A stretch of DNA of 13,109 bases from Trueperaceae bacterium (lineage in GTDB: Bacteria; Deinococcota; Deinococci; Deinococcales; Trueperaceae), in assembly GCA_003567075.1 (NCBI GenBank), contig PXAU01000406.1:1-13109 (forward strand). Reading direction: 5' to 3'. The position numbers and the translations under genes are program-made. Every line of letters begins with the position of its first letter. Positions within the stretch are counted from its first letter, which is position 1. Shown here in pieces: positions 5,608 through 11,977 of this stretch. Under the pieces are notes generated by a model. The model ran no database searches, was not told where the DNA came from, and saw only the letters and a list, made by a program, of their open reading frames with translations.

Positions 5608-6792
5608 GTGACCAACGCCCCCCGCACGCTCGTCACCGCCGAGTCGGTGACCGAAGGCCATCCCGACAAGCTCGCCGACCGCATCTCCGACAGCGTCCTC
5701 GACGCCATCCTCGAACGCGACCCGGTGGCGCGGGTGGCCTGCGAGACGATGCTCGCCACCGGTCTGGCGTTGGTCGCCGGTGAGGTCACTACCAGCACCT
5801 ACGTCGACCTGCAAGCCATCGTGCGCCAGACGGTGCGCGAGGTCGGCTACGTCGACGCGACGTACGGCTTCGACGCCGACCACAGCGCCGTGCTCATCGC
5901 GCTCACCGAGCAATCGCCCGACATCGCCCGCGGGGTGGAGGCGGCCCAAGACACCGACGACAGCGACGAGGACAGCCGCCAAGGCGCCGGCGATCAAGGG
6001 CTCATGTTCGGCTTCGCCTGCGACGAGACAGAGCAGCTGATGCCGCTGCCGATCACGCTGGCGCACGGCCTGACCATGCGGCTGGCGCAGGTTCGCAAGG
6101 ACGGCACCCTGCCCTACCTGCGGCCCGACGGCAAGGCGCAGGTGACGGTCGCCTACCGCGGCGGCCAACCCGCCTACGTCGACACGGTCGTCGTCTCGGC
6201 CCAGCACCATCCCGAGGTCGACATGGCCGAGCTGTACGACGACGTCGCGCGCCACGTGGTCGACGCGGTGGTGCCCGAGCGGCTGCGCGGCAAGGCGCTG
6301 CGGGTGCTGGTCAACCCCACCGGCCGCTTCGTGGTGGGCGGGCCGCAAGGCGACGCTGGCCTCACCGGGCGCAAGATCGTGGTCGACACGTACGGCGGCG
6401 CAGCGCCGCACGGCGGTGGCGCCTTCAGCGGCAAGGACCCCACCAAGGTCGACCGCAGCGCCGCCTACTACGCCCGCTACGTCGCCAAGAACGTGGTGGC
6501 GGCGGGCCTGGCGCGGCGCTGCCAGGTGCAGTTCGCCTACGCCATCGGGGTGGCCAAGCCCGTCGGCGCGTACGTCGACACCTTCGGCAGCGGCAGCGTC
6601 CCAGACGACGTGCTCGAGCGCGCCATCGCCGACGTGTTCGACGCGCGGCCTGCCTCGATCATCCGTCAACTCGACCTGCGCCGCCCCATCTACCGCGCCA
6701 CCAGCGCTTACGGCCACTTCGGCCGGCCAGGGTTCAGCTGGGAGAGCACCGACCGGGTGCACGCGCTCAGGGCCGCGGTCGCGGCCGTCTGA
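5608..6792 (+). CDS. metK: S-adenosylmethionine synthetase
   Basis: MetK makes S-adenosylmethionine from methionine and ATP in the cytoplasm, releasing phosphate and pyrophosphate. Visible family motifs are 'TAESVTEGHPDKLADRISDS' near the N-terminus (His and Asp of GHPDK at residues 17-21), the signature 'GAGDQGLMFGFA' and the phosphate-loop signature 'GGGAFSGKDPTKVDR'. The C-terminal 'YGHFGRPGFSWE' is also present. From GTG 5608 the protein is 394 aa, a normal family length. ATG 5596 would add four residues but has no ribosome site. A short acidic stretch 'DTDDSDEDS' precedes the first signature. It is divergent from the GNAT gene and followed 36 nt later by the HemC-like gene. An extended -10 and a roughly 100-nt leader with inverted repeats suggest post-transcriptional control. 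Confidence 0.97.
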   Translation: MTNAPRTLVTAESVTEGHPDKLADRISDSVLDAILERDPVARVACETMLATGLALVAGEVTTSTYVDLQAIVRQTVREVGYVDATYGFDADHSAVLIALTEQSPDIARGVEAAQDTDDSDEDSRQGAGDQGLMFGFACDETEQLMPLPITLAHGLTMRLAQVRKDGTLPYLRPDGKAQVTVAYRGGQPAYVDTVVVSAQHHPEVDMAELYDDVARHVVDAVVPERLRGKALRVLVNPTGRFVVGGPQGDAGLTGRKIVVDTYGGAAPHGGGAFSGKDPTKVDRSAAYYARYVAKNVVAAGLARRCQVQFAYAIGVAKPVGAYVDTFGSGSVPDDVLERAIADVFDARPASIIRQLDLRRPIYRATSAYGHFGRPGFSWESTDRVHALRAAVAAV

Positions 6793-6815
6793 GCGCCTCG
6801 GGGCCTCCGTTCTGA

Positions 6816-6821
6816 TACAAC
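6816..6821 (+). promoter_or_regulatory. -10-like box TACAAC for the HemC-like gene
   Basis: TACAAC ends 7 nt before ATG 6829, the same spacing as for gatB, although the last base is C rather than T. It favours ATG 6829 over the in-frame GTG 6823. Confidence 0.4.
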
Positions 6822-6828
6822 GGTGCGT

Positions 6829-7677
6829 ATGGCACGCATCGTGTTGGGCCATCGCGACGGCGCCCTCGCCATCCGACTGGCCAGAACCGTCCTCTCCGAC
6901 CTCAGCGCCGAGTGGCCCGACACGCAGTTGCTCCTGCGCAACCTGCCCGGACACCCCAGCGGCGACCACGACCCCGTGCTCGAGGCGCTCAGCGCGGGCC
7001 GCATCGGCATCGGCGTGGTCGCCTGCGAGAGCCTGCGAGCACCCCTGCCGGACGAGTTCGCGCTGGTGGCGGTCACGCGCCGCTTGGAACCACGCCTGGC
7101 GCTGGTGACCAAGCACGCTGGCAACCTCGACGCCTTGCCCGAGGGCGTGCGTCTGGGCGTTGGCGCCGAGCGCGACGTCCCCTTCCTGCACGCCGGTTTC
7201 CCGGGCATGCAGCCCGAGGTGGTCGGCACCGACGTCGACAAGGCCCTGAACCGCCTGGCCGTGGGCGACCTCGACGCTTTGGTGCTGCCGGCCTCGACGA
7301 TGATCATGCTCGAACGCCGCGACCACATCCGCGCGCTGCTCGAGCCCGAGACGCTGCCACCGGCGCCGGGCCAAGGCTCGTTGGCGTTAGTGGCCCGCGC
7401 CGACGACGACCTCGCCGCCGAGGTGGCCTACAGCCTGCAGCACCGCCCCTCGTTCGACCGCGTGCGTGCCGAGCGGGCCTTCGCCGCGGGCCTGCGCGAG
7501 CGGGCGCTGGGCGCGCTCGCGACGGTCAGCGAGGAGGGTGAGCTGCACCTGTTCGGCGCGGTCGCGGCCGGCGCCGCCACGCTGCACGCCAGCGTCAACG
7601 GCGAGGCGCGCGAGGCCGACGAGCTCGGTGCCGAACTCGCCAAGGACGTGGCCAAGCAGCTCGAAGCGCTCGCTTAG
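6829..7677 (+). CDS. HemC-like protein lacking porphobilinogen deaminase catalytic residues
   Basis: The 282-aa protein follows the full order of porphobilinogen deaminase (hydroxymethylbilane synthase). It opens with 'IVLGHRDGALAIRLA' (1-17), then has 'GIGVVACESLRAPLPDEFALV' with the domain-1 hinge (60-80). Later come 'GDLDALVLPASTMIMLERRD' (146-165), the conserved 'LPPAPGQGSLAL' (176-187), and 'VRAERAFAAGLRE' before the C-terminal domain. Several functional positions are changed. Where functional enzymes have HSxKD(L/V)P it has ACESLRAP, so the catalytic Asp and its Lys are lost. The substrate-binding S(L)RR segment is replaced by GAERDV. The GGC(x)xP cysteine that carries the dipyrromethane cofactor is replaced by 'RERALGAL'; the only Cys is C66. 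It is probably not a working deaminase: a pseudoenzyme, or a HemC-fold protein with another job. ATG 6829 is preferred on the TACAAC spacing. Confidence 0.7.
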   Translation: MARIVLGHRDGALAIRLARTVLSDLSAEWPDTQLLLRNLPGHPSGDHDPVLEALSAGRIGIGVVACESLRAPLPDEFALVAVTRRLEPRLALVTKHAGNLDALPEGVRLGVGAERDVPFLHAGFPGMQPEVVGTDVDKALNRLAVGDLDALVLPASTMIMLERRDHIRALLEPETLPPAPGQGSLALVARADDDLAAEVAYSLQHRPSFDRVRAERAFAAGLRERALGALATVSEEGELHLFGAVAAGAATLHASVNGEAREADELGAELAKDVAKQLEALA

Positions 7678-7708
7678 GCCAAGCGCTAGGCAGTCGGGCT
7701 CGGGCCAA

Positions 7709-7772
7709 GCGTCACGAGACGCACATCGGCCGAGCGCCTGCCTTCGCGTGCGCAGGGCTGGCGCTCGGCCGA
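7709..7772. terminator. Hairpins between convergent genes, likely bidirectional terminator
   Basis: A perfect 13-bp inverted repeat (7726-7738 with 7760-7772) sits between the HemC-like stop and the EF-G-like stop, with further potential pairing inside (CCTGC with GCAGG). A small stem GCGTC-ACGA-GACGC (7709-7722) precedes it. There is no T-run, as is usual in this very GC-rich DNA. Confidence 0.6.
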
Positions 7773-7791
7773 GCTGATCGGCGACCGGTCC

Positions 7792-9834
7792 TCACTTGGC
7801 CTCTTCGGCCTCCCGCTCGGCGATCACCTTCTGCGCCACCTGCTGTGGGGCGGTGTCGTAGCGCTCGAAGCGCAGCGAGAAGGCGCCGCGGCCGCCCGTC
7901 ATGGAGCGCAGGTCGGCGGAGTAGCTCTGGACCTCCGACATCGGCACGTGCGCGCTGATCACCGCCACCGCGCCTTCCGAGTCCATGCCCAGGATGCGGC
8001 CGCGGCGACCGTTGAGGTCGCTGATGACGTCGCCGGTGAAGCGGTCCGGCACGCGCACCTTCACCAGCGCCACCGGCTCGAGCAGCACCGGCTTGGCGGC
8101 GGCGCAGGCCTCGCGGAAGGCCTCGCCCGCGGCGATCTGGAAGGCCACGTCCTTCGAGTCGACCGGGTGGTCCTTGCCGTCGTAGACGACCGCCTTGACG
8201 TCGACCACGCGGAAGCCCATGGGCCCCTTCTCGAGCGAGGCGCGGAAGCCCTTCTCGCAGCTCGACTGGAAGTTGGTGGGGATGGTGCCGCCCACCACGG
8301 ACCACTGGAACTCCTCGCCGCCCTCGCGCGGCATGGGCTCGACCCGCATCGCCACCTCGGCGAACTGCCCGGCGCCGCCGGTCTGCTTCTTGTGCCGGTA
8401 GCGGGCGTCGCCACCGGTGCTGATGGTCTCGCGGTAGCTGACCTTGGGCGGGCGGGGGTCGACGTTCACGCCGAAGCGCTCGGACAGCACGCCGGTGGCC
8501 ACCTCCAGGTGCACGTGCCCCATGCCCCACAGCACCGTCTCGTGGGTGTCGGGGTCGCGCACCAGCTTGAGCGTCGGGTCGGCGTCGAGCAGCTTGCCGA
8601 GCGCGTCGGAGAGCTTGTCCTCGTCGGTGCGCGACTGCGGCGTGAGCGCCAGCGCCATCACCGGCTCCGGGAAGCGGATGTTGGCCAGCACCACGTCGGT
8701 GCCGGGTGCGGCCATGGTGTCGCCGGTGCGGACCACGTCGGCCTTCGTGATGGCGCCGATCATGCCGGCGCGCAGCTCCTTGACCTCGCTCAGGTCCTTG
8801 CCCTTGGGCACGAACAGGTGCGAGGTGCGCACCTCGGCATCCTGGGTGGCGTCGCGCAGCGGCTCGCCGGCCTTGAGCGCGCCGGTCAGCACGCGCATCA
8901 TCGAGACCTTGCCCAGGTACGGGTCGATGACGGTCTTGAACACCCGCGCCACGAAGGGTCCGTCGGCGCCGAGCTTCGGCATCTCGCCGCGCTCGACGCG
9001 CAGCGGCCGGTGGTGCTCCACGTGGCGTACGCCCTCGTTCATGAAGTCCAGCAAGAGCGTGATGCCCATCTGCTCCTCAGCGGAGGCCATCAGCACCGGT
9101 TGCAGGGTGTTGGCCCGCACCGCCGCGAAGAAGGCGGCCTTGATGCGCTCGTTGTCGAGGTCCTGGTCCTCGAGGTAGGCCATCATCAGCTCGTCGTCGG
9201 TCTCGACGACGGCCTCGACCAGACGGTCGCGGTACTCGCGCGCCACGCCCTCGACCTCGTCGGGGATGGGCCCCTTGCTGCGCTCGCCGCCCTCCCAGGT
9301 GTAGGCCACCATGTCGAGCAGGTCGACGATGCCGCGAAAATCTTCGGCCTGGCCGATCGGGACCTGGATGGCGGCGATGTTGCCGGCCAGGGAGTCCTCG
9401 ATGCCGGCCATGGTGCGGAAGAAGTCGGCGTTCTCGCGGTCCATCTTGTTGATCACGAAGATGGTGTTGAGCTCGCGCTCGAACGACGACGACCACACCC
9501 GCTCGGTGCCCACGGCCACGCCCGAGACGGCCGAGACCACGATCAGCACACCGTCGGCGGCGGCCTGCGCACCGCGGATCTCGCTCACGAAGTCGGCGTA
9601 GCCGGGCGTGTCGATCACGTTGAAGGCGTCGCCGCTCCACTCGTAGGGGTGGATGCTCGAGTAGATGCTGATCTTCCGACGCTTCTCTTCCGGCGTGACG
9701 TCCGAGACGGTGGTGCCGTCTTCGACGCTGCCACGCGTGGGGATGGCGCCGGCACGGTAGAGCATCGCTTCGACGAGCGATGTCTTGCCGGCGCCGCTGT
9801 GGGAGAGGACGGCGACGTTTCGGATGTGCGACAT
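7792..9834 (-). CDS. EF-G-like translational GTPase (EF-G2 type)
   Basis: The 680-aa protein has all five EF-G domains. The G domain shows the P-loop 'SHSGAGKTSL' (11-20), a switch I region with 'DVTPEEKRRKISI' (45-57), G3 'DTPGYADF' (75-82) and G4 'NKMD' (129-132). Domain II, then III-V follow, with 'YRETI', 'KKQTGGAGQFAEV', 'VDSKDVAFQIAAGEAF' and 'RRGRILGMDSEGAV'. It matches the EF-G2 paralogue known from Thermus rather than the main translocase, which would have DTPGH and lie in the str operon. The catalytic His of DTPGH is Tyr here, as I recall for this paralogue class. Its role is uncertain: translation or ribosome function under special conditions is likely. ATG 9834 has AGGGAG 8 nt upstream (9848-9843) and a leader of about 85 nt from the TAGACT box. 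Confidence 0.93.
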   Translation of the reverse strand: MSHIRNVAVLSHSGAGKTSLVEAMLYRAGAIPTRGSVEDGTTVSDVTPEEKRRKISIYSSIHPYEWSGDAFNVIDTPGYADFVSEIRGAQAAADGVLIVVSAVSGVAVGTERVWSSSFERELNTIFVINKMDRENADFFRTMAGIEDSLAGNIAAIQVPIGQAEDFRGIVDLLDMVAYTWEGGERSKGPIPDEVEGVAREYRDRLVEAVVETDDELMMAYLEDQDLDNERIKAAFFAAVRANTLQPVLMASAEEQMGITLLLDFMNEGVRHVEHHRPLRVERGEMPKLGADGPFVARVFKTVIDPYLGKVSMMRVLTGALKAGEPLRDATQDAEVRTSHLFVPKGKDLSEVKELRAGMIGAITKADVVRTGDTMAAPGTDVVLANIRFPEPVMALALTPQSRTDEDKLSDALGKLLDADPTLKLVRDPDTHETVLWGMGHVHLEVATGVLSERFGVNVDPRPPKVSYRETISTGGDARYRHKKQTGGAGQFAEVAMRVEPMPREGGEEFQWSVVGGTIPTNFQSSCEKGFRASLEKGPMGFRVVDVKAVVYDGKDHPVDSKDVAFQIAAGEAFREACAAAKPVLLEPVALVKVRVPDRFTGDVISDLNGRRGRILGMDSEGAVAVISAHVPMSEVQSYSADLRSMTGGRGAFSLRFERYDTAPQQVAQKVIAEREAEEAK

Positions 9835-9842
9835 CTATGTGA

Positions 9843-9848
9843 CTCCCT
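9843..9848 (-). promoter_or_regulatory. Shine-Dalgarno AGGGAG of the EF-G-like gene
   Basis: On the minus strand AGGGAG lies 8 nt before ATG 9834, supporting that start. Confidence 0.7.
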
Positions 9849-9857
9849 CGACTCTCA

Positions 9858-9899
9858 AGCCGCGCTCGCCACGGCGCGCACGCTGCGACGCGCGCGGCT
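9858..9899 (-). other. Inverted repeat in the EF-G-like mRNA leader
   Basis: An 8-bp perfect inverted repeat (9858-9865 with 9892-9899) lies in the predicted leader between the TAGACT box and the ribosome site. It may fold the 5' end of the mRNA; function unknown. Confidence 0.4.
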
Positions 9900-9924
9900 G
9901 GCGCTGGTGACGCTCGTAGCGGGG

Positions 9925-9930
9925 AGTCTA
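9925..9930 (-). promoter_or_regulatory. -10-like box TAGACT for the EF-G-like gene
   Basis: The minus-strand hexamer TAGACT is identical to the boxes of gatB and the CYTH gene, but lies about 90 nt from its start codon, implying a real 5' leader. No good -35 is visible. Confidence 0.5.
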
Positions 9931-10002
9931 GCACGCGCCCCGCGCGCGCCTGAGCAGGCGGACGTCCCGAGTGCGGCCGCCGCGCCAGGCGCCACCGCAG
10001 CC

Positions 10003-10042
10003 CGATGTGCACCGCGACCGGGCGATGTGCACGGCGACCGGG
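10003..10042 (+). repeat. 20-bp tandem repeat upstream of the CYTH promoter
   Basis: Positions 10003-10022 and 10023-10042 are head-to-tail copies differing at one base (C 10013, G 10033). Each contains the palindrome GTGCAC. The copies end 19 bp upstream of the TAGACT box and sit two helical turns apart, so they could be a pair of regulator sites or simply a chance duplication. Confidence 0.8.
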
Positions 10043-10061
10043 CCCGCGCCAGATCGGCCCG

Positions 10062-10067
10062 TAGACT
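10062..10067 (+). promoter_or_regulatory. -10-like box TAGACT for the CYTH gene
   Basis: TAGACT ends 6 nt before ATG 10074, predicting a leaderless transcript. Confidence 0.6.
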
Positions 10068-10073
10068 GGCCGA

Positions 10074-10709
10074 ATGGAGCGCGAACGGGAGTTGAAGTAC
10101 TCGCTGCTCGATCCGCCGCCGGTGGACGACGCGGTCGTCGACGCTTTCCGCGGCAGCGGTTACGCGCTCGACCCACGCGGCAGCGAACGTCACCTCGACG
10201 TGTACGTCGACACGCCCGACTTCGCGCTGCGAGCGGTCGGGGTCGCGCTGCGCCGTCGCGACGCGGCCGGCGTGCGCCTGGCGACGCTCAAGACGATCGG
10301 CCGCGTGCGCGGCCCCTACCACGAACGCGCCGAACTGGAGCTCCCGCTCGATCCGCACGGCGCCTGGCCGGCAGCGCTGCTGGCGCGGCTGGCCGAGCTC
10401 GTACCGGTGCCCGCGACGAAGCTGGTGTCGCAGCTGGAGCTCCGCACCGAGCGGCGCTCGTTCGCGGTGCAACGCGACGGCCGGGTGGTGGCGGAACTAT
10501 GCTTCGACGAGGTGGCCGCCCGCGCGCCCGGCGCCGAGCGCGAGGCGCTCTTCCGCGAGGCCGAGCTCGAGGCGATGGATGGGACGTCGCTGGCCGAGCT
10601 CGAGGCGATCGCCGCGCGACTCGAGCGGGTGGTGACCCTGACGCCCTCCGGGGTGACGAAGCTGCAGCGCGCCGAGGCGCTCTTGTCCCTGGGCGCCGTG
10701 CTCGACTGA
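10074..10709 (+). CDS. CYTH-domain protein (triphosphate tunnel metalloenzyme family)
   Basis: The 211-aa product begins with the ExExK signature (E4-R-E6-L-K8) that defines CYTH/triphosphate tunnel metalloenzymes. These bind a triphosphate and divalent metal inside a beta-barrel. Further tunnel residues fit: 'LDVYVDTPDFAL' (41-52), a run of basic residues 'ALRRRD' (58-63), 'ATLKTIG' (70-76), alternating acidic residues in 'ERAELELPL' (84-92), and 'KLQRAEALL' near the C-terminus. Family activities include inorganic triphosphatase, thiamine triphosphatase and class IV adenylate cyclase; a triphosphatase is the more likely role in bacteria, but the substrate cannot be read from sequence. No CHAD domain is attached. 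The next gene, 29 nt downstream, encodes a SixA-like phosphatase, suggesting a small phosphate- or polyphosphate-related operon. Confidence 0.87.
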   Translation: MERERELKYSLLDPPPVDDAVVDAFRGSGYALDPRGSERHLDVYVDTPDFALRAVGVALRRRDAAGVRLATLKTIGRVRGPYHERAELELPLDPHGAWPAALLARLAELVPVPATKLVSQLELRTERRSFAVQRDGRVVAELCFDEVAARAPGAEREALFREAELEAMDGTSLAELEAIAARLERVVTLTPSGVTKLQRAEALLSLGAVLD

Positions 10710-10727
10710 ACGTGCCCGCCCCCGGCC

Positions 10728-10734
10728 GAGGAGG
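10728..10734 (+). promoter_or_regulatory. Shine-Dalgarno GAGGAGG of the SixA-like gene
   Basis: GAGGAGG lies 4 nt before ATG 10739 and chooses this start over the long upstream open frame. Confidence 0.7.
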
Positions 10735-10738
10735 CCCC

Positions 10739-11323
10739 ATGGAGCTGTACCTGATTCGTCACGCGCAGGCGGCCGAGCGCGGCGCGCGCTACCCGGACGA
10801 CACCCTGCGGCCGCTGGTCGCCAAGGGTGAAGCGCAGGCCGTGCTGCTGGCCGAGGCCCTGACGCGGCAGGGGGTGTACTTCACACGACTCGCGACGAGC
10901 CCGTGGCTGCGGGCGCGCCAGACGGCCGAGCCCTTGCGGGTGCTGGCGGGCGGGGAGCTGGTGCTGCTCGACGCGCTGGCGCAAGGCGATCCGACCGAGT
11001 CCGCGGCGGCGTTGCGGGCGCTGGCGGCGGAGTCGCGGAGCAGCGCCGCCCTCCAGCGCGCCTCGGGCCGGGCCGGCGCGAGCGGCGCTGCCGCCGCCGA
11101 GCTCATGAAAGGCGTGCGGCTCGCGGCGATTGGGCACGAACCGTGGCTGTCGATGCTGGCCTCGTGGCTGCTCAGCGGCCGCACCCACGGCGTGGCCGTC
11201 ACCTTCCGCAAGGCCGCGGTGATGACGCTGGCGGGCGAGCCGCGCGCAGGCGGCATGAGCTTGCTGAGCTTCCTGCCCATGCGTGTGGTGAAGGCGCTGC
11301 GCGGCCCGGACGGCGGCAGCTGA
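10739..11323 (+). CDS. SixA-like phosphohistidine phosphatase (histidine phosphatase family)
   Basis: The 194-aa protein is a member of the histidine phosphatase superfamily, close to SixA. The catalytic 'LIRHAQAAE' motif is at residues 5-13 (R7, nucleophile H8; RHA instead of the usual RHG, as is common in SixA). The second phosphate pocket Arg is in 'SPWLRARQTAE' (54-64), and the second His is H133 in 'IGHEPWLSML'. E. coli SixA removes phosphate from phosphohistidine in phosphorelay/phosphotransfer proteins. A Ser/Ala/Gly-rich insertion (about 97-122) lies before the GHEP strand and is not typical. It is second in a likely operon with the CYTH gene. Its stop is followed by partial repeats of the 3' end and a hairpin cluster. 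Confidence 0.85.
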   Translation: MELYLIRHAQAAERGARYPDDTLRPLVAKGEAQAVLLAEALTRQGVYFTRLATSPWLRARQTAEPLRVLAGGELVLLDALAQGDPTESAAALRALAAESRSSAALQRASGRAGASGAAAAELMKGVRLAAIGHEPWLSMLASWLLSGRTHGVAVTFRKAAVMTLAGEPRAGGMSLLSFLPMRVVKALRGPDGGS

Positions 11324-11394
11324 GGCCGCACGGCCCGGACGAAGGCACCCGCAGGGTGCGCCGCCCGGGCGAAGACAGCTGAGGCAACTGAGGC
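11302..11394 (+). repeat. Degenerate repeats at the 3' end of the SixA-like gene
   Basis: CGGCCCGGACG occurs at 11302-11312 and 11331-11341. CAGCTGAGGC, which includes the gene's TGA stop at its first occurrence (11317-11326), recurs at 11376-11385, with a shorter CTGAGGC at 11388-11394. Confidence 0.65.
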
Positions 11395-11443
11395 CCCGAA
11401 GGGCCCGGGCGCGTAGCGGCCTCACGAGGCACGCCGCGCCCGG
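11345..11443. terminator. Hairpin cluster between convergent genes, likely bidirectional terminator
   Basis: Three stems follow one another: 11345-11350/11354-11359, then 11392-11396/11401-11405 with loop CGAA, then a long hairpin. The long one pairs 11405-11413 with 11435-11443 (9 bp) and continues inward with 11416-11423/11426-11434 around a bulge. The cluster fills the gap between the SixA-like gene and the oxidase-linked membrane gene. Confidence 0.6.
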
Positions 11444-11454
11444 ACGCGCGGGAC

Positions 11455-11967
11455 TCACACCAGCAGCTGCAGCAACTGGTGCTGGAAGAACATGACCACC
11501 AGCCCGAACACGGTGTTGCCCACCAGGAAGGACTGGACCAGGTCGAAGGGGCTGCGCTGGCTCTCGATCGGGTGGAAATCGACCACCACGAAGGCCAGGA
11601 TCAGCGCCGCGAACATCCCTTGCCCGAAGCCACCCACCAACCCGACCAGCGGGTAGAACAGGTCGATCGTGGTCGGGAAGTCGCGCAAGATCAGGTACTC
11701 CGGCGCTCCGAAGGTGCCGGTGTAGAACATGAGCGCGATCCAGCCGTAGAAGGCCGCGAACACGACACCGCCGAGGCTCAGCAGCACCGCCCCGATGGCG
11801 CGCGACTGGGCGTCGAGGCGGCGCGTGAAGAGCGAGCCCAGCGTGCCCAAGGTGTCGTACGTGGGCTTGCCCCACAGCAGCGGCAGGTTGAGCGCGGCCA
11901 CCATCACGGCCGTCCCGAGCAACCCGGTCAGCACCGAGCTCAGCAGCAGCGGAACGATCACGTCCAC
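11455..11967 (-). CDS. Four-helix membrane protein linked to ba3 oxidase
   Basis: The 170-aa protein starts with GTG 11967, 10 nt after the oxidase subunit I stop, with a GAGGGGGG ribosome site. Four hydrophobic segments are apparent: about 4-30, 58-84, 104-130 and 146-170. Loops include 'WGKPTYDTLGTLGSLFTRRL' between helices 1 and 2, and 'DFHPIESQRSPFDLVQ' between helices 3 and 4. I do not recognise the family and see no heme or copper ligand pattern. It is not the usual short subunit IIa, which has one helix. Its place directly behind subunit I suggests an accessory, assembly or stability role in the oxidase, but this is inference from the neighbourhood. Confidence 0.8.
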   Translation of the reverse strand: MDVIVPLLLSSVLTGLLGTAVMVAALNLPLLWGKPTYDTLGTLGSLFTRRLDAQSRAIGAVLLSLGGVVFAAFYGWIALMFYTGTFGAPEYLILRDFPTTIDLFYPLVGLVGGFGQGMFAALILAFVVVDFHPIESQRSPFDLVQSFLVGNTVFGLVVMFFQHQLLQLLV

Positions 11968-11977
11968 GACGCCCCCC

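Noticed and set aside
4858..7374. 838-codon open frame on the minus strand
   Set aside because: Only its last 191 codons form the GNAT protein. The rest is antisense to metK and the HemC-like gene, is low in sense-like composition, and crosses the metK leader; leaderless GTG 5433 is a better start.
7948..10095. 715-codon open frame on the plus strand opposite the EF-G-like gene
   Set aside because: It is a mirror of a GC-rich coding gene, with His/Val/Leu/Arg-rich composition and no recognisable domain. The minus-strand frame is clearly EF-G.
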